Below are positions 40,585-49,371 of a DNA stretch of 64,000 nt, one piece after another. Each line of letters opens with the position of its first letter. Position 1 is the first letter of the stretch. Made by a program: the position numbers and the translations under genes. The notes under the pieces are model-generated. The model was not told where the DNA came from. It searched no databases and saw nothing but the letters and a program-made list of their open reading frames with translations. This DNA comes from Actinomadura graeca (GTDB lineage Bacteria; Actinomycetota; Actinomycetes; Streptosporangiales; Streptosporangiaceae): the NCBI RefSeq assembly GCF_019175365.1, contig NZ_CP059572.1, positions 2,914,001-2,978,000 on the forward strand, written 5' to 3'.

Positions 40585-41586
40585 ATGATCGAACCCGGGT
40601 GGGCCACCGTGAGCGAGTCCTTCACCCACCGCGTGCTGCCGTACGACGGGGTGGACGAGTTCCTCGGCGGCGCGCTGCCCTTCCTGCGGGACGGGGTGGA
40701 CGCCGGCGACCGCGTCCTCGCGGTGGCCGGTGTGGGACGCGAGCTGCTGCTGCGGGAGGCGCTCGGGCCGGCGGCCGCCGGGGTCGAGTTCACCGACGCC
40801 GCCACCTGGTACACGCACCCGTCCCGGACGCTCGCCGACTGCCTGGCCGACGCCGACAACACCGCGTGGCAGGGGCGGCGGCTGCGCGTCCTCGGTGACC
40901 CGGTGTGGGCGTCGCGCTCGCCGCTCGAAGTCCTGGAATGGCAGCGGACCGAGGCGATCCTGAACGTGGCGTTCCGCGACACCGGGGCGGCCCTGCTGTG
41001 CCCGTACTCCTCGTCGCTCCCGGCGGGCGTGGTCGCGTCCTCCCGGCAGACCCACCCCGAGACGGTCCGGGGCGTCACGGCGCTCGCGAACCCCGGCTAT
41101 ATGGACCCTTGGGCCTACAACGCGCACTGCGACCGGGAGCCGCTTCCGCCGCCGCCTTCCGGCGCCGACTCGCTGAAGATCGACCGTCCCGACCTGTACT
41201 GGCTGCGCGCCTATGTCAGCGACTACGCGCGGCAGGCGCGGCTGCACGAGGAGGACCTCCAGCGCCTCCTCGTCGCGGTCACCGAGGTCGTCACGAACGC
41301 GCTGCGGCACGGCGAGCCGCCGATCGTCCTGCGGATGTGGGCCGACACGTCCGGCGAGCCCGCCCTGGTGTGCGAGGTCACCGACGAGGGGCGGTGGGAT
41401 CCCGCGTCGGGATACGGGCTCGTCCCCCCGCGCCCCGTCGGCACCGGATCCGGCGGCCGGTTCGGGCTGTGGGCGGTCCGGCTGCTGTGCTCGGTGGTCC
41501 AGATCCGGGCGGGTGAGGGCGGCACGGCCGTCCGGCTGAGGCTGCGGCTGCCCGCCGTCCCCGCCGCGTCCATCAACGGAGCGTGA
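40585..41586 (+). CDS. MEDS-domain anti-sigma-type ATPase (RsbA-like), cluster A protein 1
   Basis: 333 residues. The N-terminal MEDS sensory domain (about 12-185) includes VDEFLGGALPFLRDGVDAGD and WQRTEAILNVAF. The C-terminal HATPase of the RsbW/SpoIIAB kind (about 205-325) has the N box EVVTNALRHG, G1 CEVTDEGRW and G2 GRFGLWAVRLL. Such proteins are anti-sigma factor kinases in partner switching. A TACCCT hexamer at 40542 may be its -10. It is the first of four alternating genes. Confidence 0.88.
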   Translation: MIEPGWATVSESFTHRVLPYDGVDEFLGGALPFLRDGVDAGDRVLAVAGVGRELLLREALGPAAAGVEFTDAATWYTHPSRTLADCLADADNTAWQGRRLRVLGDPVWASRSPLEVLEWQRTEAILNVAFRDTGAALLCPYSSSLPAGVVASSRQTHPETVRGVTALANPGYMDPWAYNAHCDREPLPPPPSGADSLKIDRPDLYWLRAYVSDYARQARLHEEDLQRLLVAVTEVVTNALRHGEPPIVLRMWADTSGEPALVCEVTDEGRWDPASGYGLVPPRPVGTGSGGRFGLWAVRLLCSVVQIRAGEGGTAVRLRLRLPAVPAASINGA

Positions 41587-41666
41587 GTGAACCCATGCGT
41601 TGGGCTTCCAAAACACCGGGATCGGCGTACGCTGGACGGATCCGCGACAACCTCGATGGGCAGGCC

Positions 41667-42584
41667 ATGTCGACACCTTGGTTCGCCAAGAGACCCGTCA
41701 GTGCAGTGCGGCCGGGTGACCACGGCTGGCTGGCCTACTCCTGCCCGGAGGAACGCGACCGTGTCATCGGCACCTTCGTGCGGGAGGGCCTGACGACCAA
41801 CGAGAAGGTCGTGTACGTGACGGACGCGCCGCCCGAGCGGCTGCCCGGGCTCGATCCCCGCGGCCCCATCGACGTCGCCCTCTATACGAGGACGGGTCAG
41901 CTGCGGGTCATCCCCCGGCGGGACGCCTGCCTCGACCGGCAGGGCGGGTTCGCCCCCGCGAAGATGCTCGACACCCTGGGCCGGGAGGTCGAGGCGGCCT
42001 TCGGGGAGGGCTTCCGCGCCGTCCGGCTGACGACCGACCACAGCTGGGTGCTCGACGGCCGCGGCGGCTCCGGCCTGCGCCAGATGCTGGGCTGCGAGCA
42101 CCGTGTCGGCGACGCCGTCTCGCCCAGCACCATGGCGATGGCGATCTGCCAGGTCGACCGGCGCGCCCGCCCCCATGACGAACTGGTCGCCCTAAGGGAT
42201 ACCCACGAGGTCCTGGTGGAAGTGAACCCCGAATTCGACGACGGGATCCTGAAGATCGTGCGCACTTTCGAACCCGACGGTCTGCGTGTCGAGGGCGAGC
42301 TGGACGCCGCCCGGCACGCCGTGTTCGCCGAGAAGCTGGCCCAGGTGGGCAAGGGCCGGCGCCGCGTCCACCTGGACTTCTCCCGGCTCGGCTTCATCGA
42401 CCTCGGCGGGCTCAACCTGCTGGCGCAGCACGCCACCGGGCTGCCCGCCGACGACGCCCTGGTCCTCGACCATCTCCCGCCGGACGTGGAGAACGTCATC
42501 GAGATGGTCGGCTGGCACCGGCTTCCCGGGCTGGCCCGGGGGAACGAGGGCGCGCTCCCGGCGAGGGAGGGCATCGGCCGATGA
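41667..42584 (+). CDS. MEDS-STAS-like regulator, cluster A protein 2
   Basis: 305 residues. MEDS domain (about 10-175, RPGDHGWLAYSCPEERDRVIG) and a C-terminal STAS-like domain (about 200-290, LRVEGELDAARHAVF). In the loop where anti-sigma antagonists carry the phosphorylated serine (DSSG), this protein has FIDLGGL. ATG 41667 was chosen by alignment with the 43589 paralogue; an in-frame GTG at 41583 overlapping the previous stop is possible. Its stop overlaps the next ATG. Confidence 0.82.
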   Translation: MSTPWFAKRPVSAVRPGDHGWLAYSCPEERDRVIGTFVREGLTTNEKVVYVTDAPPERLPGLDPRGPIDVALYTRTGQLRVIPRRDACLDRQGGFAPAKMLDTLGREVEAAFGEGFRAVRLTTDHSWVLDGRGGSGLRQMLGCEHRVGDAVSPSTMAMAICQVDRRARPHDELVALRDTHEVLVEVNPEFDDGILKIVRTFEPDGLRVEGELDAARHAVFAEKLAQVGKGRRRVHLDFSRLGFIDLGGLNLLAQHATGLPADDALVLDHLPPDVENVIEMVGWHRLPGLARGNEGALPAREGIGR

Positions 42585-43513
42585 CGCTGGAGCACAGGGC
42601 GCTCCTGTACAAGGGCACCGACGAGTTCCTGTCCTTCACCGTCCCCTACCTGGAGGCGGGGCTGGAGGAGGACCAGGCCGTCGTCGCGGTGGTCCGCGAA
42701 CCGCACCTCTCGGCGCTGCGCGACATCCTCGCCGGACACGGCGCGGCGATCCGGTACTTCGACTCGGCGGAGTTCTACCGCCACCCCGTCCACACCCTCC
42801 GCGACTACCAGACGATCGTCGCGACGAGCCTGCCGCGCACCGTCTGCGCGCTCGCCGAGCCCGTCTGGGACGGGTGGGACGAGCGGCAGAGGCTGGAGTG
42901 GATCCGCTACGAGTCGCTGATCAACGTCGTGTTCGCGGGATCGGGCGCGCGGGCGCTGTGCCCCTACGACAGCGGCGAGCTGTCCCCGCACGTGCTCGAC
43001 GTGGCGCTGCGGACCCATCCGCTGCTGCTGAGCGACGGCCGGAACGACGTCAACGACGAGTACATCGACCCGGCGACGTTCGGGGCGGGCTGCGACCGCG
43101 CCCGCCGCACGGACCGCCCCGACGCCGCGGAGTACGTCACGATCGAGGGCGCCGACCTGCACGGGCTGCGCGCGTTCGTCGCCGAGCGGGCGCTGACGCA
43201 CGGGCTGGCCAGGCAGCCCGCGCAGAACCTCGTCACCGCCGTCAACGAGGTCGCCGCGAACGCCCTCCAGCACGGCATCCCGCCGATGGGCCTGTGGACG
43301 TGGCGCGACGGCGACGACCTCGTCTGCGAGATCGGCGACAACGGGTTCTGGCAGCCGAGCCCGCTCACCGGCTTCATCCCCCCCGACTCGGCCCTGCAAC
43401 GCGGCTTCGGCCTGTGGACCGTCCGGCTCCTGGTCGACCTGATGGAACTGCGCGCGGGGTGGGACGGCACCTTCGTCCGCCTGCGCGTCCGGCGGCGGCC
43501 TGTTTCGTACTAA
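42581..43513 (+). CDS. MEDS-domain anti-sigma-type ATPase, cluster A protein 3
   Basis: 310 residues, same plan as protein 1. MEDS: TDEFLSFTVPYLEAGLEEDQ and RLEWIRYESLINVVF. ATPase: N box EVAANALQHG, G1 CEIGDNGFW, G2 RGFGLWTVRLL. ATG 42581 overlaps the stop of protein 2, so the ATPase is made in step with a STAS-like partner. Confidence 0.88.
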   Translation: MTLEHRALLYKGTDEFLSFTVPYLEAGLEEDQAVVAVVREPHLSALRDILAGHGAAIRYFDSAEFYRHPVHTLRDYQTIVATSLPRTVCALAEPVWDGWDERQRLEWIRYESLINVVFAGSGARALCPYDSGELSPHVLDVALRTHPLLLSDGRNDVNDEYIDPATFGAGCDRARRTDRPDAAEYVTIEGADLHGLRAFVAERALTHGLARQPAQNLVTAVNEVAANALQHGIPPMGLWTWRDGDDLVCEIGDNGFWQPSPLTGFIPPDSALQRGFGLWTVRLLVDLMELRAGWDGTFVRLRVRRRPVSY

Positions 43514-43588
43514 GTCTCAGATACTGGAAAACCCTGGCGGAAAAGCACACCGCGCCGGTCGGCTCACCCGTCGTAACCTGGACAGGTC

Positions 43589-44482
43589 ATGGAGACCCTC
43601 TGGTCCGTTCGCAGACCGGTCCGCGACCTGCGGCCCGGAGACCACGCATGGCTCGCCTACGCCAACGAGGAGGAGCAGCGCCACGTCGCCGGGGCGTTCG
43701 TCCGTGACGGGCTCCTCGCCCGCGAGAAGGTCGTCTACCTGGCGGGCTCGGTGAAGGACGCCGTCCCCGGCGTGCCGTCCGACGTGCCCGCGGGGCTGCT
43801 GACGTTCCTGCCGATCGGCGGCCCCTTCGACCCGCGCGCCGCCGCCGGGGCGGTCGCGGGCGAGATCGAGCAGGCGGACCGGCGCGGCCTGCGCGCCATC
43901 CGGATCGCGGCCGACCTGACCTCCGCGCTGCGCTCCCCCGACGGCCTGGAGCGCACCCTCGTCTTCGAACGCCACCTGGAGCGGACGGTACCGCCCAGCA
44001 CCCACGTCACCGCGGTCTGCCAGGTCGACCGGCGCCGCTGCCGCCGCGCCGAACTGGAGGCGCTGTGCGGCAGCCACACCGTGCTGGCCACCCCCGACCC
44101 CGAGTTCGAGGACGCCGTCCTGAAGATCGTCCGGACGTTCCACCCGGCGGGCCTGTCCCTGTCGGGCGAGCTGGACGCCTCCCGCCACGCGGTGCTCGAC
44201 GAGGCGCTGGCCGCCGCACTGTCCCGCGACGGCACCCGCGAGATCCACCTCGACCTCGCCGGACTGGGGTTCATCGACCTCGGCGCCATCAACATCCTCG
44301 CCGACATCGCCGTCCGCCGCGCCGGCCCCGGCCGCCTCGTCCTGGACCGCATGTCACCGCAACTGCACGCCGTGCTGGAGACCGTCGGCTGGACGATGCT
44401 GCCCGGTTGCGCCGTTTCAATCCCCGCGGTGCTTAATTCAAACCCGGCTCAACCGGACTCGCCTGGCGGCTCGCCCGCTTGA
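43589..44482 (+). CDS. MEDS-STAS-like regulator, cluster A protein 4
   Basis: 297 residues. MEDS (RPGDHAWLAYANEEEQRHVAG) then a STAS-like domain (LSLSGELDASRHAV, LDLAGLGFIDLGAINILADI). The phosphoserine position is again replaced (DLGA). TAACCT ends nine bases before ATG 43589, so a very short leader is likely and this gene may have its own promoter despite the cluster. Confidence 0.85.
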   Translation: METLWSVRRPVRDLRPGDHAWLAYANEEEQRHVAGAFVRDGLLAREKVVYLAGSVKDAVPGVPSDVPAGLLTFLPIGGPFDPRAAAGAVAGEIEQADRRGLRAIRIAADLTSALRSPDGLERTLVFERHLERTVPPSTHVTAVCQVDRRRCRRAELEALCGSHTVLATPDPEFEDAVLKIVRTFHPAGLSLSGELDASRHAVLDEALAAALSRDGTREIHLDLAGLGFIDLGAINILADIAVRRAGPGRLVLDRMSPQLHAVLETVGWTMLPGCAVSIPAVLNSNPAQPDSPGGSPA

Positions 44483-44492
44483 CCGTGCTTGG

Positions 44493-44573
44493 GCGAGCGC
44501 GTCATCGCTTCGCGATCAGCCCGCGTGAGGCTCGCCTTCGGCATTGCCTCACGCGGACTGGTAGCGCGCTCGC
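44493..44573. other. Nested inverted repeats (three-way junction-like)
   Basis: An outer stem GCGAGCGCG (44493-44501) with CGCGCTCGC (44565-44573) encloses two hairpins: ATCGC-TTC-GCGAT (44504-44516) and CCGCGTGAGGC (44521-44531) with GCCTCACGCGG (44546-44556). It lies between convergent genes and may be a compound terminator or a structured RNA. Confidence 0.6.
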
Positions 44574-44617
44574 GTGCGTGGCGAAGGGGATGACCGCTGT
44601 AGCAACAGCACCCGCTG

Positions 44618-45094
44618 TCAGGGGATGGACGGGGTCTGTGACGGTGTTGTCCGGGTGCTTGGCGACGCTCGGCTGGGCGGTGTCACGGGCGGTGGTTCCT
44701 GGGTGGACGGACCTGGGCCCGGGGTCGGGCCCAGGGTCTGTGGCGGCGGGTCCGGGGTCGGGGTCTGCTCCGGTGTGCGCGACGGTTTCGGCGGGCTGCT
44801 CGGCTGCGGGGGGAGGGGCACTTCCGGGGCGGTCGAGGCGGGTGGCGCCACCGGGTTCGGGGGCTCCTGCCGTTCCGTTCCGCGGCCCGGCCACAGAAGG
44901 AAGGCGACCGCCACCAGGACCGCGGCGGTGACGGCCGCCGCGAGGGTCGGGATCGTCCAGCGCCGGACGCCGCGGGACGGCGGGACGGCCCGTCCCGCCT
45001 CCTGGAAGCGGCGGACGGTCTCGGCGTCGGCGTGGACGCGGTCGGCCGCCGCGCGGTAGTGGTCGCGCAGCAGGGCGTCGAGCTCATCGCTCAT
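44618..45094 (-). CDS. Proline-rich membrane protein, possible anti-sigma factor
   Basis: 158 residues. A cytoplasmic part of about 45 residues (MSDELDALLRDHYRAAADRV), one membrane helix (about 47-68), then a long Pro/Thr/Ser-rich extracytoplasmic tail. It overlaps the sigma gene by 11 bases. The topology and position suggest an anti-sigma or sensor protein, but no zinc motif or known anti-sigma domain is visible. Confidence 0.7.
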   Translation of the reverse strand: MSDELDALLRDHYRAAADRVHADAETVRRFQEAGRAVPPSRGVRRWTIPTLAAAVTAAVLVAVAFLLWPGRGTERQEPPNPVAPPASTAPEVPLPPQPSSPPKPSRTPEQTPTPDPPPQTLGPTPGPGPSTQEPPPVTPPSRASPSTRTTPSQTPSIP

Positions 45095-45611
45095 GGGCCC
45101 GGCCCTCCCTCACATGCTCCCGCAGCGCCGCCATGGCGCGCGCGGTGTGGCTCTTCACCGTCCCCCGGGAGACGCCGAGGGTCTCGGCTATCTCGTGTTC
45201 GCTCAGATCGCACCAGTACCGCAGCACGACCACGGCGCGCTGCTTCGCGGGCAGCGCGCGGAGCACCTCGTCCAGATCGCCCCCGGCGAGGCCCCCGGCG
45301 GGGGGCGGCCCGGCGATCCGGTCCAGATCCGCCACGGACCCGACCGGTGTGTCCCGGCGGGACCGCCGCTTCTTCTCGTCGATCGCGAGGTTGACCAGCA
45401 CCCGCCGCGTGTACGCCTCGGGGTTGCCCGACGCGACGCGGCGCCACCGCCGCGCGACCCGCTCGTAGGCGATCTGCAGCAGGTCCTCGGCGAGATGCCG
45501 GTCGTAGACCATGAACACGGCGGTGCGCAGCAGGCGGCCCGCGGTGGCGGCCACGAACTCCTCGAACGTGGTCTCCGCCCCGCGGGTCTCCTGGGTGCTC
45601 GACGTGGACAG
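45084..45611 (-). CDS. SigE-family (ECF) RNA polymerase sigma factor
   Basis: Sigma region 2 (DRHLAEDLLQIAYERVARRW) and region 4 (LPAKQRAVVVLRYWCDLSEHE, ETLGVSRGTVKSHTARAM). A conventional start would be GTG 45554, but that cuts off part of region 2; the frame upstream reads STSSTQETRGAETTFEEFV, which looks like the normal N terminus of the family, and its only start-like codon is CTG 45611, preceded by TAGGTGCGGT that overlaps the stop of the upstream gene. I therefore place the start at CTG 45611 (175 residues) with caution. The Pro-rich membrane protein downstream may regulate it. Confidence 0.8.
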   Translation of the reverse strand: MSTSSTQETRGAETTFEEFVAATAGRLLRTAVFMVYDRHLAEDLLQIAYERVARRWRRVASGNPEAYTRRVLVNLAIDEKKRRSRRDTPVGSVADLDRIAGPPPAGGLAGGDLDEVLRALPAKQRAVVVLRYWCDLSEHEIAETLGVSRGTVKSHTARAMAALREHVREGRAHER

Positions 45612-45618
45612 ACCGCAC

Positions 45619-46122
45619 CTACCCCCGGGCGGGGGCCGCCGTCTGCGCCGGAGGCGGCGGCGTGGGCGTCGGGCGCGGCGGGGTCGGCGTCGGCCGAGGC
45701 GGGGTCGCGGTCGGACGCGGCGGAGTCGCCGTCGGGTGCGGCGGGGTCGCGGTCGGACGCGGCGGGGTGGGCGTCGGACGCGGCGGGGTCGGCGTGGGAC
45801 GCGGCGTCGGGCCGCAGGTCGGAGGGGCGTCCGGCGGCGCGGGCCGCGGCGCCCGCGGGGGCGCGGGGCGGGACGTGGGCTCGGTGGAGCCGGGTGCCTT
45901 CGTCGGGCGGGGCGGCGCGGACGGCGACGGGCACGCCGGGCCGGTGGGCGAGGGGCTGGGTTCGGGCGAGCGCGCGGCGGCGCCCTGTGCGGAGACCGGA
46001 CTCACCTCCGACGACCCGCCCTGGCCCGCGGCCAGCCAGATCCCGGCGGCCAGGACGCCCGTCCCGCCGAGCGCGGCCAGCGCGAGCGCGGGCCCTCGGC
46101 GGACGCGACCTTTGTCGATCAT
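45619..46122 (-). CDS. Proline-rich repeat protein with N-terminal anchor
   Basis: 167 residues. A basic start (MIDKGRVRRG), one hydrophobic segment (about 11-32, signal or anchor), a linker, then seven PTPTPPR-type heptads. Pro/Thr repeats of this kind usually span the cell wall. It ends eight bases before the sigma start, so the two are probably coupled. Function unknown. Confidence 0.7.
   Translation of the reverse strand: MIDKGRVRRGPALALAALGGTGVLAAGIWLAAGQGGSSEVSPVSAQGAAARSPEPSPSPTGPACPSPSAPPRPTKAPGSTEPTSRPAPPRAPRPAPPDAPPTCGPTPRPTPTPPRPTPTPPRPTATPPHPTATPPRPTATPPRPTPTPPRPTPTPPPPAQTAAPARG
45658..45804. repeat. Seven tandem 21-bp repeats
   Basis: Each unit encodes a PT(P/A)TPP(R/H/P) heptad; units differ at a few positions (for example one CAC for CGC), so the copy number could vary between strains. 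Confidence 0.8.
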
Positions 46123-46216
46123 GTTGCTCCTCGGGGCGAAGTTTCCCTACACCCCGATAACCCCCGCCGCCCGCGCGCCGGTTGTCATGCCCGCGGAGTT
46201 TCTCGCGGACGTACGC

Positions 46217-46837
46217 TCACGTCAGCCCGGCGGCGGCCAAGGCGTCGGGGAGCAGTTCCGCGAGGGCGCGGAAGGCGCGTCCGCGGTGGCTGATCGCGTC
46301 CTTGTCGGCCGGGGGCATTTCGGCGGTCGTGCGGGACTCGCCCGTGGGGAGGAAGACCGGGTCGTAGCCGAATCCCCCGGTGCCGCGCGGGGCGCGCAGG
46401 ATGGTGCCGCGCATCCGCCCCTCGACGCAGTGCTCCACGCCGTTCGGCAGGACGAGCGCGGCGGCGCAGACGAAGTGGCCGCCGCGCGAGCCGTCGGGGA
46501 CGTCGGCGATCTGGTCGAGGAGGAGCCGCAGGTTCGCGGCGTCCTTGTCACCGGTCTCCGCGCCGAACCGTCCCGACCAGCGGGCCGACAGCACGCCCGG
46601 CATGCCGTTCAGCGCGTCCACGCACAGGCCCGAGTCGTCGGCGACGGCGGGCAGGCCGGTGTGCGCGGTGATCGCGCGGGCCTTGAGCAGCGCGTTGCCC
46701 TCGAAGGTGAGCTCGGTCTCGGGGACGTCGGGGGCGTCCGGGAAGGAGTCGAGTCCGGCGACGTCGATGCCGTTGAGGATGCGGTGCAGCTCGGCGACCT
46801 TCCCCGCGTTGCGGGTCGCCAGGACGATCCGGGTCAC
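46217..46837 (-). CDS. rdgB: XTP/dITP diphosphatase (RdgB/HAM1)
   Basis: 206 residues. It starts [21 protein letters not shown], the SxNxxK-type substrate loop being [21 protein letters not shown] holds the catalytic acidic residues and [11 protein letters not shown] the C-terminal motif. It removes non-canonical purine triphosphates. The GTG start overlaps the rph stop. Confidence 0.95.
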   Translation of the reverse strand: MTRIVLATRNAGKVAELHRILNGIDVAGLDSFPDAPDVPETELTFEGNALLKARAITAHTGLPAVADDSGLCVDALNGMPGVLSARWSGRFGAETGDKDAANLRLLLDQIADVPDGSRGGHFVCAAALVLPNGVEHCVEGRMRGTILRAPRGTGGFGYDPVFLPTGESRTTAEMPPADKDAISHRGRAFRALAELLPDALAAAGLT

Positions 46838-47553
46838 GTGGCGAGCGCCGCGGCCTGAAGGCGGGTGAGCTCGGCGCAGCCGCCCGCGGCGAGGTCGAGC
46901 AGCGCGTCCAGTTCCGCGCGGTCGAACGGGGTGCCCTCGGCGGTGCCCTGCACCTCGACGAAGCGGCCGTCGCCGGTGCACACGACGTTCATGTCGGTCT
47001 CGGCGGCCGAGTCCTCCTCGTAGCACAGGTCGAGGCGGGCCTCGCCGCCGACCACGCCGACGCTGACCGCCGCCACCGAAGTGATCAGCGGGTCGCCGCG
47101 CAGCAGCCTGCGGCCCCGCATCCAGGCGATCGCGTCCGCGAGCGCGATGTAGGCGCCGGTGATCGCGGCGGTGCGGGTGCCGCCGTCGGCCTGGAGCACG
47201 TCGCAGTCGAGCTGGACGGTGTTCTCGCCGAGCGCCTTGAAGTCCAGGCAGGCGCGGATGGAGCGGCCGATGAGCCGGGAGATCTCGTGGGTGCGGCCGC
47301 CGACCCGCCCGCGGATGGACTCGCGGTCGTTGCGGGTGTTGGTGGCGCGCGGGAGCATCGCGTATTCGGCGGTGACCCAGCCGAGGCCGCTCTCGCGCCG
47401 CCAGCGGGGCACCGAGTCCTGGACGGAGGCGGCGCACAGCACCCGGGTGCCGCCGAACTCGATCAGCGCCGACCCCTCCGCGTGGTCGAGCCAGCCGCGC
47501 TGGACGCGGACGGGGCGAAGCTGGTCGGATGCGCGATCATCGGGGCGAGCCAT
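46834..47553 (-). CDS. rph: Ribonuclease PH
   Basis: 239 residues. Motifs: [39 protein letters not shown] (phosphate-binding Arg) and [19 protein letters not shown]. It trims tRNA 3' ends by phosphorolysis. ATG 47553 (MARPDDR) was chosen with GGAG just upstream; a GTG nine bases earlier is possible. GTGA overlap with rdgB. Confidence 0.95.
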   Translation of the reverse strand: MARPDDRASDQLRPVRVQRGWLDHAEGSALIEFGGTRVLCAASVQDSVPRWRRESGLGWVTAEYAMLPRATNTRNDRESIRGRVGGRTHEISRLIGRSIRACLDFKALGENTVQLDCDVLQADGGTRTAAITGAYIALADAIAWMRGRRLLRGDPLITSVAAVSVGVVGGEARLDLCYEEDSAAETDMNVVCTGDGRFVEVQGTAEGTPFDRAELDALLDLAAGGCAELTRLQAAALAT

Positions 47554-47573
47554 GCGCTCCACCCTAACGGCAC

Positions 47574-48323
47574 TCAGAGGTCGTACTCGGCGCCCACGTA
47601 CGCGAGTTCGATGTCGCCGCGGTAGTCGCCCGCCTTGGCCTCCTTGAGGGAGACGTCACGGTCGTTCCACGGCACGAGGTGCGTGAGGACGAGCCGTCCG
47701 ACGTCGGCGGCGGCGGCGTGCTCGGCGGCCTCCCGCGCGGTCAGGTGCAGCCGGGACGGCAGCCCGGGGCCGTCCAGGAAGGACGCCTCGCACAGGAACA
47801 GGTCGGCCCCGCGCGCCAGGTCGACCAGCGTCTCGGACGCGCCGGTGTCGCCGGAGTAGGCGAGGGCCTTGCCGCCGTGCTCGATGCGGAACGCGTACGC
47901 CTCGACCGGATGCGGCATGAGCGCGGTCGTGACGCGGAACGGGCCGATGTCATAGGGGCCGCGGCGCAGCGTCTCGAAGTCGAACGTCCCGGTCATGCCG
48001 GGGTCGGGGTCGAGGTCGTAGGCCCGCGCGAGGCGGGCGGCGGTGCCCTCGGGGCCGTGCACCGGGATCCGCGGCGGCGGGCCGCTCGGCCGATAGGTCC
48101 GCGCCACCCAGTAGCCGCACAGGTCGAGGCAGTGGTCGGCGTGCAGGTGCGAGATGCAGACGGCGTCGATCTCGTACAGCGGGTGGAAGCGCTGGAGCGA
48201 CCCGAGCGCGCCGTTGCCGAGGTCGAGCAGCATGGCGTAGCCGTCCGCCTCGATCAGGTAGCTGGACGCGGGGCTCTCCGGCCCGGGAAAGCTGCCGGAG
48301 CAGCCGATCACAGTGACCCGCAC
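47574..48323 (-). CDS. Metallo-beta-lactamase-fold hydrolase (Rv1339-like)
   Basis: 249 residues. The metal motif is [10 protein letters not shown], with later ligands in YSGDTG and THLVPWND. The family sits between rph and murI in many actinobacteria; the M. tuberculosis member Rv1339 has been reported as an atypical cyclic nucleotide phosphodiesterase, so a similar role is possible here. GTG 48323 has AGAGGAG six bases upstream; the GTG two codons earlier is too close to it. Confidence 0.88.
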   Translation of the reverse strand: MRVTVIGCSGSFPGPESPASSYLIEADGYAMLLDLGNGALGSLQRFHPLYEIDAVCISHLHADHCLDLCGYWVARTYRPSGPPPRIPVHGPEGTAARLARAYDLDPDPGMTGTFDFETLRRGPYDIGPFRVTTALMPHPVEAYAFRIEHGGKALAYSGDTGASETLVDLARGADLFLCEASFLDGPGLPSRLHLTAREAAEHAAAADVGRLVLTHLVPWNDRDVSLKEAKAGDYRGDIELAYVGAEYDL

Positions 48324-48351
48324 GCTCACTCCTCTCTTGTGTCCCGAGGAA

Positions 48352-49179
48352 TCAGGTGGTCAGAGCCTTGCTCAGGGTGGTCTCCACCGAGCCGATCTCC
48401 GGCCCGAGGAACCGGCGGCCGAGCGTGGCGAACACCTCGGGGTCCCCGGTCGCGCGGAAGCGGTGACGGGGCTCCGGCATCGACTCCGCGCGCGCGAGCC
48501 CGCGGTCGTGCAGCACCCGGTACACGTCCTTGGCGGTCTCGTCGGCACTCGATACCAGTGTCACCCCGTCTCCGACGACGTAGGAGATGACCCCCGTGAG
48601 ATGCGGGTAGTGCGTGCAGCCGAGGATGAGGGTGTCGCATCCGGCGTCCGCGATCGGCCGGAGGTAGCCGCGGGCGACGTCCAGGAGCTCCGCGCTCATC
48701 GTCACGCCCGACTCGACGAACTCGACGAAGCGCGGGCAGGCGGCGCTGACCAGCTCGATGTGCGGCGCGGCGGCGAACGCGTCCTCGTAGGCCCGGCTGT
48801 TGACCGTGGCCTCGGTGGCGATCAGCCCGACCCGCCCGTTCCCGGTGGCGCGTGCGGCGCGCCGGGTGGCGGGGTTGATGACCTCGATCACCGGGACGTC
48901 GTAGCGTTCCCGGGCGTCGCGCAGCATCGCCGAGCTGGCGCTGTTGCAGGCGATCACCAGCATCTTCACGCCCTCGTCGACCAGCTGGTCGAGCATCTCC
49001 AGCGCGAACGCGCGCACCTCGGCGATGGGACGGGGCCCGTACGGCTGCCGGGCGGAGTCACCGAGGTAGACGATCGGCTCGTTCGGCAGCTGGTCGAGGA
49101 TCGCCCGGGCGACGGTGAGCCCGCCGAATCCGCTGTCGAAGATGCCGATCGGCGAATCGCCGCCTGGTGAGTCTGACAT
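48352..49179 (-). CDS. murI: Glutamate racemase
   Basis: 275 residues. The two catalytic cysteines are in [10 protein letters not shown] and [22 protein letters not shown] is the N-terminal motif. It makes D-glutamate for peptidoglycan. TAGCCT lies eight bases before ATG 49179, so the mRNA is probably leaderless and the murI-MBL-rph-rdgB group starts here. Confidence 0.95.
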   Translation of the reverse strand: MSDSPGGDSPIGIFDSGFGGLTVARAILDQLPNEPIVYLGDSARQPYGPRPIAEVRAFALEMLDQLVDEGVKMLVIACNSASSAMLRDARERYDVPVIEVINPATRRAARATGNGRVGLIATEATVNSRAYEDAFAAAPHIELVSAACPRFVEFVESGVTMSAELLDVARGYLRPIADAGCDTLILGCTHYPHLTGVISYVVGDGVTLVSSADETAKDVYRVLHDRGLARAESMPEPRHRFRATGDPEVFATLGRRFLGPEIGSVETTLSKALTT

Positions 49180-49347
49180 GGTGCATAAGGCTAGGCGAGT
49201 TCGCCGCCCCTCAGCGCGCCATGCGTCGTACATCACACGGCAACGGGCCGGTAATAGGCGCAGTTCACAGGGGCCGCGGCCGATGCGGTCGCCGGACGGC
49301 ACGAAACGCCGGTGAAACGCTTCACGAGTGATCCGTCCGCCGGGTGC

Positions 49348-49362
49348 CCGATCACTGATCGG
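49348..49362 (-). terminator. Short hairpin after the thioesterase gene
   Basis: CCGATC-ACT-GATCGG flanks a three-base loop with one more pair possible, 9 bases after the stop of the leftward gene. Weak stem, no T tract. Confidence 0.35.
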
Positions 49363-49371
49363 TGGGACGGT

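Noticed and set aside
45091..45618. Leftward 175-codon frame starting at a GTG over the sigma gene
   Set aside because: It overlaps the sigma gene in a different frame and its product is Arg/Gly/Pro-rich noise.
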